Positions 38,552-52,054 of a stretch of DNA of 64,000 nt are shown piece after piece; within the stretch, counting starts at the first letter, position 1, and every line of letters starts with the position of its first letter. The notes beneath the pieces are model-generated. The model did not search any database and was not told where the DNA came from. It worked only from the letters and a program-made list of their open reading frames with translations. Position numbers and translations under genes: made by a program. The stretch comes from Anniella stebbinsi (Eukaryota > Chordata > Lepidosauria > Squamata > Anniellidae). Location: the NCBI GenBank assembly GCA_029215795.1, contig JARDYH010000001.1, forward strand, positions 307,983,154 to 308,047,153, written 5' to 3'.

Positions 38552-41500
38552 GAATAGGCAATTAAGACCCAACAGCTCCTGGAAGAATTGGTTTGTTGAC
38601 ATGGATCAACACAGCTGCCTGCACTTTTGGTTTCTCCTTGGGACATGGTTACGGGGACTGTCATGATGAGTACCTGCACTTCAACATTTACCAGTACCCC
38701 TGTGGCAGAAGGCAATACTGTTAAATTTCAGGCAAAGATCTCAAAAGCGCTACAAGACAGCCAGAAAATACAGAAAATGAAAGCATGGGCTGACTAATAC
38801 AATCAAGCCAATCCCCTCCCACTAATATTCTAGAACTTTCTCCTACTCAGTCAGAAGTAGGAGTTCATCTCCATCAGCAAAAACAGCGTTAACATTATTC
38901 TGCACAAACCCAGAGACTTTATCAGCAAACAACTGCTGCAGGCAGAGATAAATGTATTGAACTCCTCTGTGGTAATATTTGTATTTCCTCATCTTAGATG
39001 ATACAGAACTGATGCCAGGAGCTTGGCTCAAAAACTGTGTCTGGATCATGATCTCATCTCATGCCAAGCCAAGTTACAAGCTGGTTACTTTTGTTCCATT
39101 AAAAAAAAATAGATGTCAAATTGAGGACAAGAATCTTGCTCTTTGATTCACTGACTGAAATTCATTAAAATAGAGGCTGGTGGAAGATTTGCAAATGCTC
39201 CATAGTCAGTATCTGGTGGACTAACTAGCACCTGCTAGTTACAAAATTATATTTTTAAAGAATATATTTATGAGTCACCTTTATGTGACTGTAAGGGCCC
39301 CCACAGAGATAGAAAAAATTAAAATCAAACTACCATCAAACCCAAACTACTTTAAAGAAGGACATAGACATCTTAAAAACAAACCAAAGAATGGAGTTTA
39401 AACCCCATCAAAAGCCAGGTGGAACAGAAGAGTTTTTATGGCCTGCCTAAAGCTAGGCAAAGATACAGCCAATCTGACCCCACACATAACTAAAATAGGT
39501 TATTTCTGGAAAGGTGGGTTTGCAAATGTTTTTTGCAGGCTAGTCACATATTTAGGCTAGCAAATTGTTTACATTTATATCAAACTTACCAGCAAAACAA
39601 AATTAGCCCTTGAAGTAATTTACAAGCATTAAAACATACATAAATATGAGTGCGATAATGACACCAAGATCAAAATTAAAACAAAATCCATTTACAGCAC
39701 AACATAGGAAAAAAGATTTCAGCAGTTGGTGAAACAATAATTTAAAAGCAAGAATAATAAGCCATCCAAAGGAGGAAGGCTTTGACCCCTTTCTTATACA
39801 CATTTAGGGACTGGGACAGCCAGGCTACCATAGCTAAGACGTTCTATAAAGAGAGTGACATTATAGGAAAGGCCCTTTATTTAATGAACACTCTCTGTAG
39901 TAGGGTCTCTTTGGCTGAGCTCAATGCCCAGAATAGAGTATATGGGATGTCTCTATAGTCTGCTCCTTTCTCTTCTTCCTTGGTATGTACCACATTGGAC
40001 CCTTTGTTTTACTGGTTCCAATCCTTTAGATCAGTACATCATCACATATGCTAATTGCAAAGTAATTCTCCCCTTATGACACAAGCACAAAACGAATATC
40101 AGCAAGCTAGGGGGAACTCCAAGATCTGCAGAACTTAAAAAACAAACTTTTAAGAGAAAGGGTCCCTAAGGGGGGGATCCCCAAAAACAGCCCAAAGAAG
40201 ACCAAGTATGCTCAATGGGCACACAGGATGCTTACTGACCGGGGGGGGGGGGGGGGGGCATGAGGGAAGGGAGAATTGAATGGAGTCTCCTGGAAGAGAG
40301 CACGGCTACCTGGTACTATGAATAGAAGCACTCTATGCAGAAACATTTTGTTACAGGTTCCACTTTTTACTCTATTTCCTGACTGCATTTTTCTCTTGGA
40401 CTCCCTATCATTACCATGTCTTTTCAACCGACATCAACTCCTTGCCTCTGTTTTTTCATTCATTCCTGTTCACTCGGACTTATCCCTCCGTTTTTACTAT
40501 ACTTTCCCTTCCTCCATAATTTGACTCATTGCTGTCTTAAAAACTGTAGACTGCAAGTAGTGTTTGTGTTACTGAGAGGAACCTGTTAGCTGGGTAGGAA
40601 GGAGGAGTTTTACACCATCTTAGACAATCCAAGCCAGATAAAAACTCTGAGTCATAATGCTTGCCTTGGATTGGAATCAAGTATTACAAGTTGCAAAGGT
40701 TCTTTTCCAAGCCAAGGAATTAAGAACTTTGGCAAAACTGATTAATGAATGAACTAATCAGCAAAACCTTTCACCAGTACCTACAGTCTTACCTACTATA
40801 TAATCTGTGTGAACCAAACATTACTATTTCAAGTTTCAATAATCTAGATTTTAAAAATGAATTTAAAAATTCAACTGACAAGCATATAGTTATAGTCAAC
40901 ATCTGCTTAGCATCTCTAGCTCAACTTGAGAACTACTACATAACAAGAAAAACTTTAACTACATCATAACATGGAGGCTTGCTTATAGGCTTTCTTCTTT
41001 AAAAATACTAAGGCTGCAATTCTTCACTTGGGAGGAAATCCTGTTGAATACTGCAGAACTGACTTCTCAGTCTTGAATAGCACTAGCATAGATAACTACC
41101 CTGCAGAAAGTTACCAGAAAATGACCAGGCCGCCAACTTCGTGTGTTGTTCAGTTAGTTTCCTGTCATATACCAGTATCACTGGTTAAAGTAGTTTACAC
41201 ACTGATGATATAGCAATATTTCCAAAGCTCAGTCACCCTGGGGCCCAGCAGATATAGACAGACAGATGGTGAAAGCATCTGTAAACAAACGGTCCTGTCC
41301 CTAAACAGCACCAATCTGAAGAGCACTGGAGAAAATTAAGTCTTCACACCCTTTATTGCTTTGAAGCTGACATATGGCCTTATTTCACCTTACCATGTAC
41401 ACATCCACAAAATGTTGTATTATGCATTTACCCAGAGACCAAAGTCCCATGGTTAGACCAGAAAGTCTAACTGCAAGTCGTGCTATCCTGCTGCTTTCAG

Positions 41501-44500
41501 ATCCAACAGTATGGAAGGGGCATATGCTCTTTTTAATGGGGTTCTTGGTTATGTCCTTCCACTGAGACCAAGAATGCCAATCAAGAAAGCCAATTAGATT
41601 CTTATTAATGCCTAAGTGATTAGCCTAAGATAATTAGCCAACCCCACTCAAACAGCAGAACTCTCTTTTTACACATGGCCAATCTGCAAAACATAATACA
41701 GAGGGGGACAGCCTTCATTTAGTCATCATTAACTCCATTCTTCTGCTGCAAAAGCACAGTTCCCAACAAGCAACTTCTCAAAATGATAAATCAGGTCAAG
41801 GAAACAAATTGTGCACAGATATCAACACAACTGTCCTTCATCTTTTACTTTCATCCAAAGCTTGCAGTCACTAATCCAATAACTCCTTTGTAAAGTGTGA
41901 CATCTGCTGGAAGGACTGGCTAATACATGGATTTCTTCTAATTATCCCCAAGCTCCAGTACACCAGTACATCTTTAGGGGTTTCTTTACGAGTTCTGCAG
42001 ATTTCTCGTTCCCCTTTCCCCTGCTCAAAGGGTACAATGACACTTCTGGTTGAAATAACAAAGCAAACTGGAGTAAGGCAACAGCAGGACACTGATGATG
42101 GTTAGCTCTCTTCTTCATGCCCAATCCTGGTTCAGCAGTTTTGACATGTAGAAGTGTGTGGCTGTCGCTCTGGGCTCATCCATCATTAATAGACTCTAGC
42201 CTCCCTTGGTAATTTAAACGTACAGTCTGGGGACACTCCAATATCCTGAACTTCTACATGATAGCATGATAGCAAAAGGAGGTTACAGTATGACGAAAGC
42301 ACTTTTCTCTCCTCCGTCAACTGAGAAAGGGCTCCAGGTCTTCGTGTCATATTTTGACATTACATCAATCATGTATACCAACTTAACCTCAAGATTTCAA
42401 ATACTGGACTGCAATGTGCTCTACATGGGAACTGCCCTTGAGAAGTGCACAGAAACTAGAGCTGGTGCATTATGCACTAGCCGACGTCTTGACAAGGATG
42501 GCTGACCAGGAAGCACATTAATTAACACCCAAGTTCTAGTCTCTTTACTGGCTTCCTATTGCCTTCTTAGCAACATTTAAGGTGCCAGTTTTGATCTACA
42601 GAACCCTTGGCATAAGGAATCTTGGAGAACACCTTCACCCCACTATGCCCCACCTCAATTGTAAGGCTCAGTCAAGAACAGCATTTGGCCCTACTCAAAT
42701 TTACTTCCAGCCGCTTTCCAATAGTTTGCTAAACTGCTGCTGGGAATGTTAGAATCAGAGAACCAAATGGAAGGGGCTTATTGCATAGGATCTGCCCACC
42801 TGATCATTGCCCTCCCACTTTGTCAAGCAACCACAGCATGGAAAGGCACCATTTGATTGGCCCCTCCCTGGATGAAATACAACCAACCTGGGAAGAAGCC
42901 ATGGAAAAGTAGTTCACACTGCTGATAGTAAAAGCATGACAAGGGCATCTGCTCCTGCTCCATGATAAAGAATAAACAAAAACCTCACAGCATAGCCAGA
43001 AGTGGAGCACAGAAGTGTTTTGCACAGAAGAGCTACAGGGGAACCTTGTGCTCTTGGAATTCCCATGGACTGAATACCAAAGCAAGCCCAAGCACTGGGC
43101 TGCCTGCTCCAGATTCATGTACCATAGCAAGAAGCATCTGTTTCAAGAGATAAATGACTGACAGACTGGTTGAGCACAGCTGCCACTGCCTGAGAGGAGA
43201 CAGCAGAACATAACCATCTATGACAGTTAAGACAGGCCAAAGATTGAATCAGCTGGATCATAAGGAAGGAAGGAAGGAAGGAAGGAAGGAAGGAAGGAAG
43301 GAAGCTTATACCTAGACCAACTTTCCTTCTACCTATAACTGAACTAGAGAACAAGGGACCCGCAAGACGAGGTTTTCTCACACATTCTTTTCAACATTCC
43401 ACAACGTAGAATCCTGCTGTCAATGACTTCTGACCAATTATTCTTTTTCAGCTCCTGGAAATGTTTCTTTCACCTGGTGCAATAGATAAATGGTGAAAAG
43501 AAGGGAGAAGCAGGTTCTCAAGATGATGAATTTTTTCTTTATTATTTTCTACTTTGAAAAATAAGAAAAAATTCAGCATCTTGAGAACCTGCTTCTCCCT
43601 TCTTTTCACCTGATTTGGATGCTTTTCTCCCCGTTTTTTGCAATAGATAAATGCAAACCACAGTATAAATCATCTTTCCCCTCCACTCTACATCCATTTT
43701 CCTGTCCCCCCCCCCCAATCTAGTTCCATGGTCTCTCAGGTGCTTCCCACAGCCTCTCCTTATTTTATCTTGAATGCATGGCACACTTTCACTCAGCCTC
43801 CCTGCCATCCCAGATGCACTTGCTGCCTCTTCTGGTAGTGGAGGCAGTATAACAAATGGACGCTTCTTTGAGCTGGGGGGGGGGGGGAGAATATATCAAC
43901 TGATATCGTATCAACCAGATTTAACTAATTCTTTCTATTTTAGTCTTCTGGAAGGGAAGGCCTGGAGATTTACAAAGAAGGAACTTTCAGGACTGTTGCA
44001 CGTGGCAATCCTTGTTCTTTGCCTAGTGTCTTTCAAAGCACACTGATAGTTCAGTCTGAGGTAAACCCCCCTTGGTTGCTAGGAAATTGTGTGGGCTGGT
44101 GCAATATCTGTATACCACTTGGTGGGGAAAGGCTTGTATACATACCCACAGCTATAGGGGAGGGGGAACTAGTCTACAGTCTGCAAATATTAAAGGCATT
44201 CAAGGTAAGATTAGTCATTCATGAAGAACAGGCAACTGACAAGATTGGGATTAGGTAAATTTAGGACAACAGAAGAAGTTCTCATTTTACAATCAGGTAG
44301 AAAACGGCCATAGCAGAGCCAGGGCAGAAAGACAGTGAAGCAGGGGGGTTTAAAAGAGAAGGGTTATTTTGTCATCACCAAGATTCAACATGTAGCAAAG
44401 ATAAGATTAAGACTGTGCCCAATCAAACAGAAACAAATGACCTGAAGCGATAAAGAAAAGGGATGACCTCCTTCTCCTCACGAAATACCCAAAACAATTT

Positions 44501-47500
44501 GGTTCCATTACTACATATTATAGAGAGGTCGCCATTTTGTTTCCCTCGAAGATGATAAGGCATGGGCTAGTTCAAGGAACCAACACTTTAAAATATTCTC
44601 TGAACTGCCTCTTACAAGTCATTGTCAGACACACAATTCAAGAGCATGACCTAGGAATTGGCGTATTTCTTACAAAGGGGGAAGTAGTTATAAGCAATTC
44701 AACCATCTTAGATTCAAGATTATTCTTGAATGATAATCAACAGCTCACTGTATCTCCAAGAAAAAGGAAATCAAGCTTTCACTACTGCTAGCAACTGAAA
44801 ACATATGGAAAGGCTATTGGTGTGCCCTGCATAAATTTAGTAATCATTACAATAAGTAACATGGTTAGCTACACCAAGCAATGCCTTGATAACAGGAGAA
44901 TGAGACTTGGACAGAATGGTCACTTTCAATTTGAAAGTTTAATTTTCCCACACCTGAATGTGTACAGGCTTCCTCCATCATATTTTAAGTTCACTCTGCA
45001 TTAGATATGGAACCTACTGCAGATACCAGGTCATCCCTACACCCAATTTTGCTAACAGGCACATTCGTGACCATATCAGAAAGGACTACATCCAGGTCGT
45101 TTTGGTCCCTTGCAATTGATGGCATACTCCGACACAGACTGAGGAGGAAAGTAACTGGAAAAGCCTAGCCGTCTTACCTCCTTAGTGAATCCTCCTCTGA
45201 ACTTTCCTCAGGCATTTCCTGGTTTAAGGCGTCCTGTGATACATTCCCAGGTCTATTTGAAGCAGATTGGCTGTAAACTCTTTCCCAGTGCCCCGTCTCC
45301 TGGTTAAAGATCACTCTGACAGTCCTTTCCTCTGGCGGGTTAGAGGATCTTCCCAGTGGCAGCCTGCTAGAGGGAGAAGTTCGGCTTTCCATTCTCTCAG
45401 AAGGCGGTAGCTCGCTACTGCTGGATGGCACACCCTCAAATGTGCTTTGGACCTGCCCTGGTGCATAGCTGGGTGTGCTTCTTTCCCAGCGGAGCGTGTC
45501 ATTGTTAAAAGTCAGCAGGTTGTGACAGGCGCGACAGCGGTTCAGGTGCCCCCGTGACAAATTGGAATTGTTTTCACTGCTATGTGGGGTCTGTTGATGA
45601 GAAGGACCAGGCCTATCAGGCTCTATGTTGTTATTAAGCATCTCCTGGGCTTGATGTGACTGACTGGGTTCACCACCTATTCCCTGATCTAGCTCCTGAA
45701 GCCTATCATATTCCAAGAAGAACCGCCTCAAGTCGCACTGAAGCTCATTGCGAAGGCTGGCCGGATTGCTTGGGCCAGCACTACTGGTGCTTTCTGCTTC
45801 AGCTCCAGGAGCTGGAAAACCCCTCCCTTCTGTAGCTGAAGTATATACAGAAGACTGGGAGCTTCCTTCCTGCTGTCTCAGTACCGACAACAAGCTCACT
45901 GACGAGGCACTGGTTCTAGGAGGAGGCATACCTTCCAACTCAGAGCGAGGGCCCATATTCAACACTGTTCGAGTCCACTCAGAACCCTCTAACCCAGAGG
46001 CCATCTCTCTTGGGTGGATCCTGGACGGGTGGCCCGACAAAGGCCCACTAAGGGATCTACGAGTGGGGCCCAGGCTAAGGTTGCGCAGGGTGTTGCCAGC
46101 AGTACTGCTTTGCACAGTGCTGAAAGCAGATGGTCGGTTAAGGAGGCCCTGCTCCTGCTGGGCTGTAGATGCCTGCTCCTGGGGCTGGTAAGGCTCCATT
46201 TGCACAGAAGAAAAGGACGTGCCAGTGGACCCAGAGGAGGTGGAAGGGGCGTTGTCCTGGGATGGGAAGAGAGAAGAAGGAAGTCTTGCACTAGAACATC
46301 GCCTGCAAAGGCACAACACCCCCAGATGCTGGCAACATTTTACGGAGGGGTAATTGACAGGCTCACTGAGGCCATTATAGGCAGATGCTCTAGAGGCTTC
46401 ACTAGCTGGAGGTGGTGGTGGCGGTGGTGGTGGTGGAGGAGGTGGAGGGGGAGGAGGAGGAGGAGGGGAGGGAGTAGCCGAGTCTTGCATGGCATTTTGC
46501 TCTCCCACCTGGATGCCAGAAGAGCGCGAGGACAGCATATGCAGGAAATTATGAAGGAGTGGTGTGCGTCTCACAGGCTGAGACTGGAGGATGGAACGCT
46601 GACGATAATGTGGCATTTCCGTACTATCCACAGGAATTTCCACCTCTTCATCATTCTACAGAGGAAAATGCAAGTGATCAGTCACCTTGTATCAACATTA
46701 GAGGACAGAAAACAACAACAGGATAAGCATTGCAACAAGCAAAGCACAGACTCTGCCCTTGGGCAGGATAAAAGTTAGTGAGCTGCTCTTTATAGAAAGC
46801 ATCTACTCAGGTTCAGAAAAGCCTACCTTTTATTGCAATCATCCGCTCCAACAATCAGGCAGTTCTGCCTCAGATGGACCACAGCCATATTCTACACAGT
46901 AAGCAACGGTAAAGCGCTATTGCAGCTCATAAGAATGATCAGGTGAAAGAGACTTTGGGACCACCAGCATGGATGAGTGCACTGGGAAGGCAATTATCAT
47001 CTCAACAAAGCCAAATATTTATGGAACTTTCCAGACACAGTATGAATAAGCATTTATTTTTCTTACATCCTAATGTTCTTTTAGAAAGCTTAGAGCAGCT
47101 TATCCAATGGTCTCCCCTACAGATGCAATCAAATTCACACCTATTGAGCTTTAACAATTCTACATCATCAGGTGCTTCCAGACCATTCATATTCAATCCG
47201 TTTAAAGAACGGTAAATGCCAAAGTTGACATAACAACACACAGAACTCTACACCAAAATTTTACACAGAAAGACATCTTGAGGCTGTATCCAATACCTCA
47301 GACTTCCTAGGGCTAGGGCAGCTTTGTCATCTTATAACAGAAAGAAAGAACAATCATTACCTGTTGGTTGGAAGGGTTAACGATCGCTGTGAGTAAATAA
47401 TGCCCAAGGGGATCAAATCGCACTAGTCTGAAAAAAAGAAGAAAGATTGAATTCTTTCAGAACAAGCTGTTCCAGCCAACAGTACTTTGAAGTCCTATCA

Positions 47501-50500
47501 AAAAGGACCTCTTGCATTTCTGTAGTGTTCCAAAGTGTAAAAACACACACGGTTTATCAGATTAACAACAAAGAGAGGGGGGAGGTTCATCCATCCCTGA
47601 AATGTACTCAATTTCCCCAAATGGCAAATGCTGCCATTCATGTGACTGAGACAACACTACACGTAACTTAACAACAATAACACATTCAACCAGCAGAAAC
47701 TGCTAGGGAGACAGACTGCACAGTAGATTGAGAATGTTGCATGGGCACAGTGGCATGCGAATTTTCCACTACAGAATGTGTTGGTATTTTCAGTCTCCAA
47801 AGCAGCTCAATTTTTGAAGGGAAATAAAGCATGAGTGGTTTTAGGTCTCCTTCTTAGAATCAGAAACCTGAATCCACATGGGTAATAAAGGCAAAGAAAA
47901 TATGAACCTGAGATTGCATCCAGTTGCCCAAATAGCAAAATCTCTGTACAGTGATTTGTTTACTTTTTGTCTATAAGTGGTACCTAATAAACCTCTCCCA
48001 CCAAGACAGAATGGCTTCTTTCAGCAGAATGGGGAGGGGAGCAATTCCTTCTCCCACTGCAGCCCCTCATGCTCCCTCAAAATCTGCTCTAGTAGGTTGG
48101 GAGACCCTCCAGAGCAGAAATGGGGGCTACAGGAGTGAGGAGAGGAGGGGAAAGCCCTGTTGCCCTTATTTTCTTTGGAACATTTATATACCACTTCCCA
48201 TCTAAACAGATTCCAGAATGGTGAACAATAAAAAAATAAAAGGAATAAAAACACAGTATTAGCAATTATTTTAAAAACAGTGTACCAATAAAAACATGGC
48301 AGGTCAATCAGGGAAGGCTTGTTGAAATAAAAATGTCTTTAGGAGGCATCGGAACCAAAGCAATGTTGGTGCCTGCCTGACATCCAAAGGCAGGGACTTC
48401 TACAGAGGGAGAGCACCACACTGAAGGCTCTACTCTAGCTGGATTCCATCTGGGCCATTTGGAACCATCAGGAGCACCTCATCTGACGACCTCAGTAGCC
48501 AGGCAAGTTGATAAGGGAGAAGGCACTCTCTCAAGTAACCCGATCCCAAGTTGTTTAGGGCTTTATATACTAGTAACAAAACCCTAGACTTGGCCCAGTA
48601 GCAAATTCACCCTATGAATTCCAGCTCCAGAGAATTAGCCTGTATATACACTTGCAGACTCCCATGTTTCTCATGCTTCCGATTTCTAACTAAAAGAACG
48701 TCCTCCAAACAGAGCCAAGTGTTATGCATATTGCATCATTTCAGGAACATATTTATTTCCAAACATAAAAAACTTGCTTTATGCTTTCGATACCATCGAC
48801 CATGGTATCCTTCTGGAGCGCCTGGGGGAATTGGGGATCGGGGGCACTGTGCTTCAGTGGTTCCGATCCTATCTCTCGGGCAGGTTCCAGATGGTGATGC
48901 TTGGGGATAGCTGCTCTTCAAAAAAGGAGCTGCTATGTGGTGTACCACAAGGTGCCATCCTTTCTCCAATGCTGTTTAACATTTACATGAAACCGCTGGG
49001 AGAGATCATCCGGAGGCATGGGGCGGGGTGCTATCAATACGCTGATGACACCCAAATATATTTCTCTATGCCTTCGACAACATCGTCAGCTAAGGATAGT
49101 GTGTCTCCTCTGAATGAATGCTTGGAGGCGGTAATGGGCTGGATGAGGAAAAACAAACTGAAACTGAATCCAGACAAGACGGAGGTGCTTGCTGTTAAAG
49201 GCCCCAACCTGGGTCTGGAGGTGTGTCAACCAGTTCTGGATGGGGTTACACCCCCCCTGAAAGATTGTGTTCGCAGCTTGGGGGTACTCTTGGACCCGTC
49301 GCTCCAGATGACAGCTCAGATTGATGCGACGGCCAGAAGTGCCTACTATCAGCTTCGGCTGATACGCCAGCTGCGCCCCTTCCTAGAGTTGGAAGACCTA
49401 AAGACGGTAGTGCACGCGCTGGTAACTTCAAGGCTCGACTTCTGCAATGCGCTGTACATAGGGCTACCTTTGTGCCTAGTCCGGAAACTTCAACTTGTTC
49501 AAAATATGGCAGCCAGGTTGGTCACCGGTACACCTAGGGGTGATCACATTACACCAGTTTTAAAATCGCTTCATTGGCTGCCAATTAGTTTCCGGGCGAA
49601 GTATAAAGTGTTGGTTATTACCTTTAAAGCCCTACATGGTTTGGGTCCAGGGTACCTGCGGGATCGCCTTCTCCCGTACAATCCGCCCCGCACACTTAGG
49701 TCCTCTGGGAAGAACTTACTCAAGCCAGCCAGAACTAGGCTGGCGAGTGTTACCCAGAGGACCTTTTCTTCCATCGCTCCCAGACTGTGGAATGGTCTGT
49801 CGGAGGACGTTAGACAAATTGACAGTCTTCATGAATTTAAGAGAGTCATGAAGACTGTCCTCTTCCGACAGGCCTATCCAGATGAATTTTAGGATATTTT
49901 TAATGTTGTGTTGTTCTCTTGTTTTTAAAATTTTTAACTGTTGTGAATTTTTGTGTTTATATTGTTGTTGTTCCCCGCCTCGATCCGGAGGGAGAGGCGG
50001 GTTACAAATAAATATTATTATTATTATTATTATTATTATTTTAACTGACTAATTTAATTCTTTCAAGTTGTAGAGATAACACTTCCGTTGTCCTATATTT
50101 TGTTTCCAAATATAATGCTTAATATTTCTATAGCTGTCTCTTGCTGCTTTAATACAATTTTTTTTAAAGAACGCATAAGCTTATAGCTTACTATTACAGA
50201 AGAATAAACTTCCATTAGCTTGCCAGAGCCTAACTAACTTTATTGACATAGGCCAAGTCACACATGAATGGCTACCTTTTACTCCTAATTGCTGTTTCTC
50301 ACTGCTGAGAATTCAAAACAGGTATACCTAGCTTCTCTTCCTTTCATGAGTCATCTAAAGGGTATATTTATGCATAGTAGAAGAAGCCTAAGCATCTCTG
50401 TGTTCCATATGGGGTTACTAAGGAACTACCTTTGGTAACTGAAGGTTTTACTATTAGCAGTTATTCGCTTTTGTCCTTTATTTAGAGAACCCGCAGTAGC

Positions 50501-52009
50501 AGCTTCTAAAGAGCAACAATATAGTTCACTCCTCTCTTTACACTCAAATGCTACCTCCCAGATAAGCACTGCCTCTCTAATAGTGCAGGGCTACTTCAAG
50601 CTGTCTCCAGTCATTTCCTGATGGCTTTACGGGCTGCATGACCAAGCCTCATGATGCAATCTAACACTGTCAGCCTGCCAGGAGGCAAACTTGGGCTTTT
50701 TCAGTCTCTGGCTACCAACAGATCCTGAACCAATAGTAACCATTAAAGAAAGTGTCTTCTCCTATTTTGATATTTTCTTTCATCATATATTGATGTTCTG
50801 TTGCCTTATTCTAAGAGCCCAATGACTGCTCTGCCATGATTCGAAGTAAAAAGCTCAGTGAATTTCATATTACTGCGCAAATGGGCTGGTAACGGTCCTA
50901 CCGAAACACTACAGTCGTTATCTAAAAAAGCGTAGCTACAGACTGAAAATCTGGGACTCAGTAAAACACTTCTCTGATCAAGTTCAATGTTGATGACTAA
51001 TCTCAGAGCCTTGCCAGTTTGAGATAAATGCATCAGTAGCTGGTGCAAGCCACTGACTTGGTATTTTATAGCGCGCTTAGTTCTAGAAATGGAAAACTAA
51101 CTCCCATTTTTATTTTGCATTTTTATCCCACTTTTTCTTTGGAAAATTCAGAGCAGCTTACGTATGGTTCTCAGAAAGTCTTCCATCCAGGCAGTCTATA
51201 GTGCCAGACATGCTTAGCTTGAGCAGATTTACCACATCATGGGCCTTCAAAACCATTCTTTTATAATCTAATTTAACAGTGAACCCCAAGGTGCAATGGA
51301 TAGGAGACACCAAAGAGCCCCCAGTTTGACAGTAACTTCTAATTTTCTTGCTGTAACAATAGCCCAAGCAATTATCCTGAGCATTTCTTCTAAGGATGGC
51401 TTCCTCTCATGTTCCTCTCTGACTAGATACATTCATGCAAGATTACTTACCGGACCCGTTCCATTTCACTGGCTGTTTTCACAACTGCAAAAGGCTCCCG
51501 GCGACTCCAGTCCCAGAAGTGGATCTCATTGGCAGTTGCAATAAGCAGTAGCTGGGCAGTTGGATGGAAAGCCAAGGATGCAATGGCGTTGTTGCTATCT
51601 GTAAACCAGCTCTCACTGCCACCCTGAGAGCAAGCCAGACTACAGTCACCAATGGTTTTGAAACAAAGAAAATCCAAAGAAACAGGACCCCTTAAGCCAG
51701 ATCCTCTTATTTCCTTAAGCCAGATCCCACACATACAAGTGAGCTAGTCTCTTATCACAACCGGCATTATCACATGTGCTCCCATTTTATATCATCCCCC
51801 ATTCCAAATGCACATCCAGTCACTAGGTTTCTTTATCTGACTACTAGGCACATTGTGTGTATATAGACATACACACATATATAACTTGTACAGACTATCC
51901 AAGAGCCACAACAATTTCCAGAGTTATTAAAACAGCTCATTTGAATTGGCACAAACATTTGAGCTATTCCAAACTGGAGAAGGATAAACATAATAAACAC
52001 ACACTTCAT

Positions 52010-52054
<45 letters not shown>

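Larger units (their letters stand above)
16788..45177 (-). other. AMBRA1: AMBRA1 intron between coding exons 6 and 7 (28.4 kb)
   Basis: The donor is GTAAGAC at 45177 and the acceptor CCTCTAG at 16788. It is by far the largest intron complete in the window and carries most of the repeats, the CpG-rich palindrome block (20640-21890) and several nested insertions. I recognise nothing in 17710-18245, 18265-19500, 21970-22635, 22750-23775, 23930-26165, 27805-29455, 30285-31075, 31670-32295, 32650-34390, 35000-35680, 35780-36365, 36550-37055, 37390-37915, 38560-39240, 39910-40240, 40260-42490, 42730-43260 or 43660-45177. Single L2-like or CAATCCTA-like scraps, too short to call, occur in some of these. 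Confidence 0.9.
47428..51450 (-). other. AMBRA1: AMBRA1 intron between coding exons 4 and 5
   Basis: A 4,023-bp intron with donor GTAAGT and a strong acceptor tract TTCTTTTTTTCAG. It contains an old minus-strand L2 3' region (48175-48610) and a young-looking plus-strand L2 (48775-50042). I recognise nothing in 47428-48170 or 50050-51450. Confidence 0.92.

Noticed and set aside
38417..38602. Poly-Asn / poly-Ile coding frames
   Set aside because: They are translations of the (ATT)n microsatellite.
43774..44258. Overlapping 79-90-codon frames (+) after the poly-C/poly-G area
   Set aside because: Short, no family, no splice support. Treated as chance.
46014..46778. 254-codon open frame on the + strand over AMBRA1 coding exon 6
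   Set aside because: It is antisense to a conserved exon, rich in Arg/Trp/Gly from the reversed proline codons, and has no family resemblance. It is a shadow frame.
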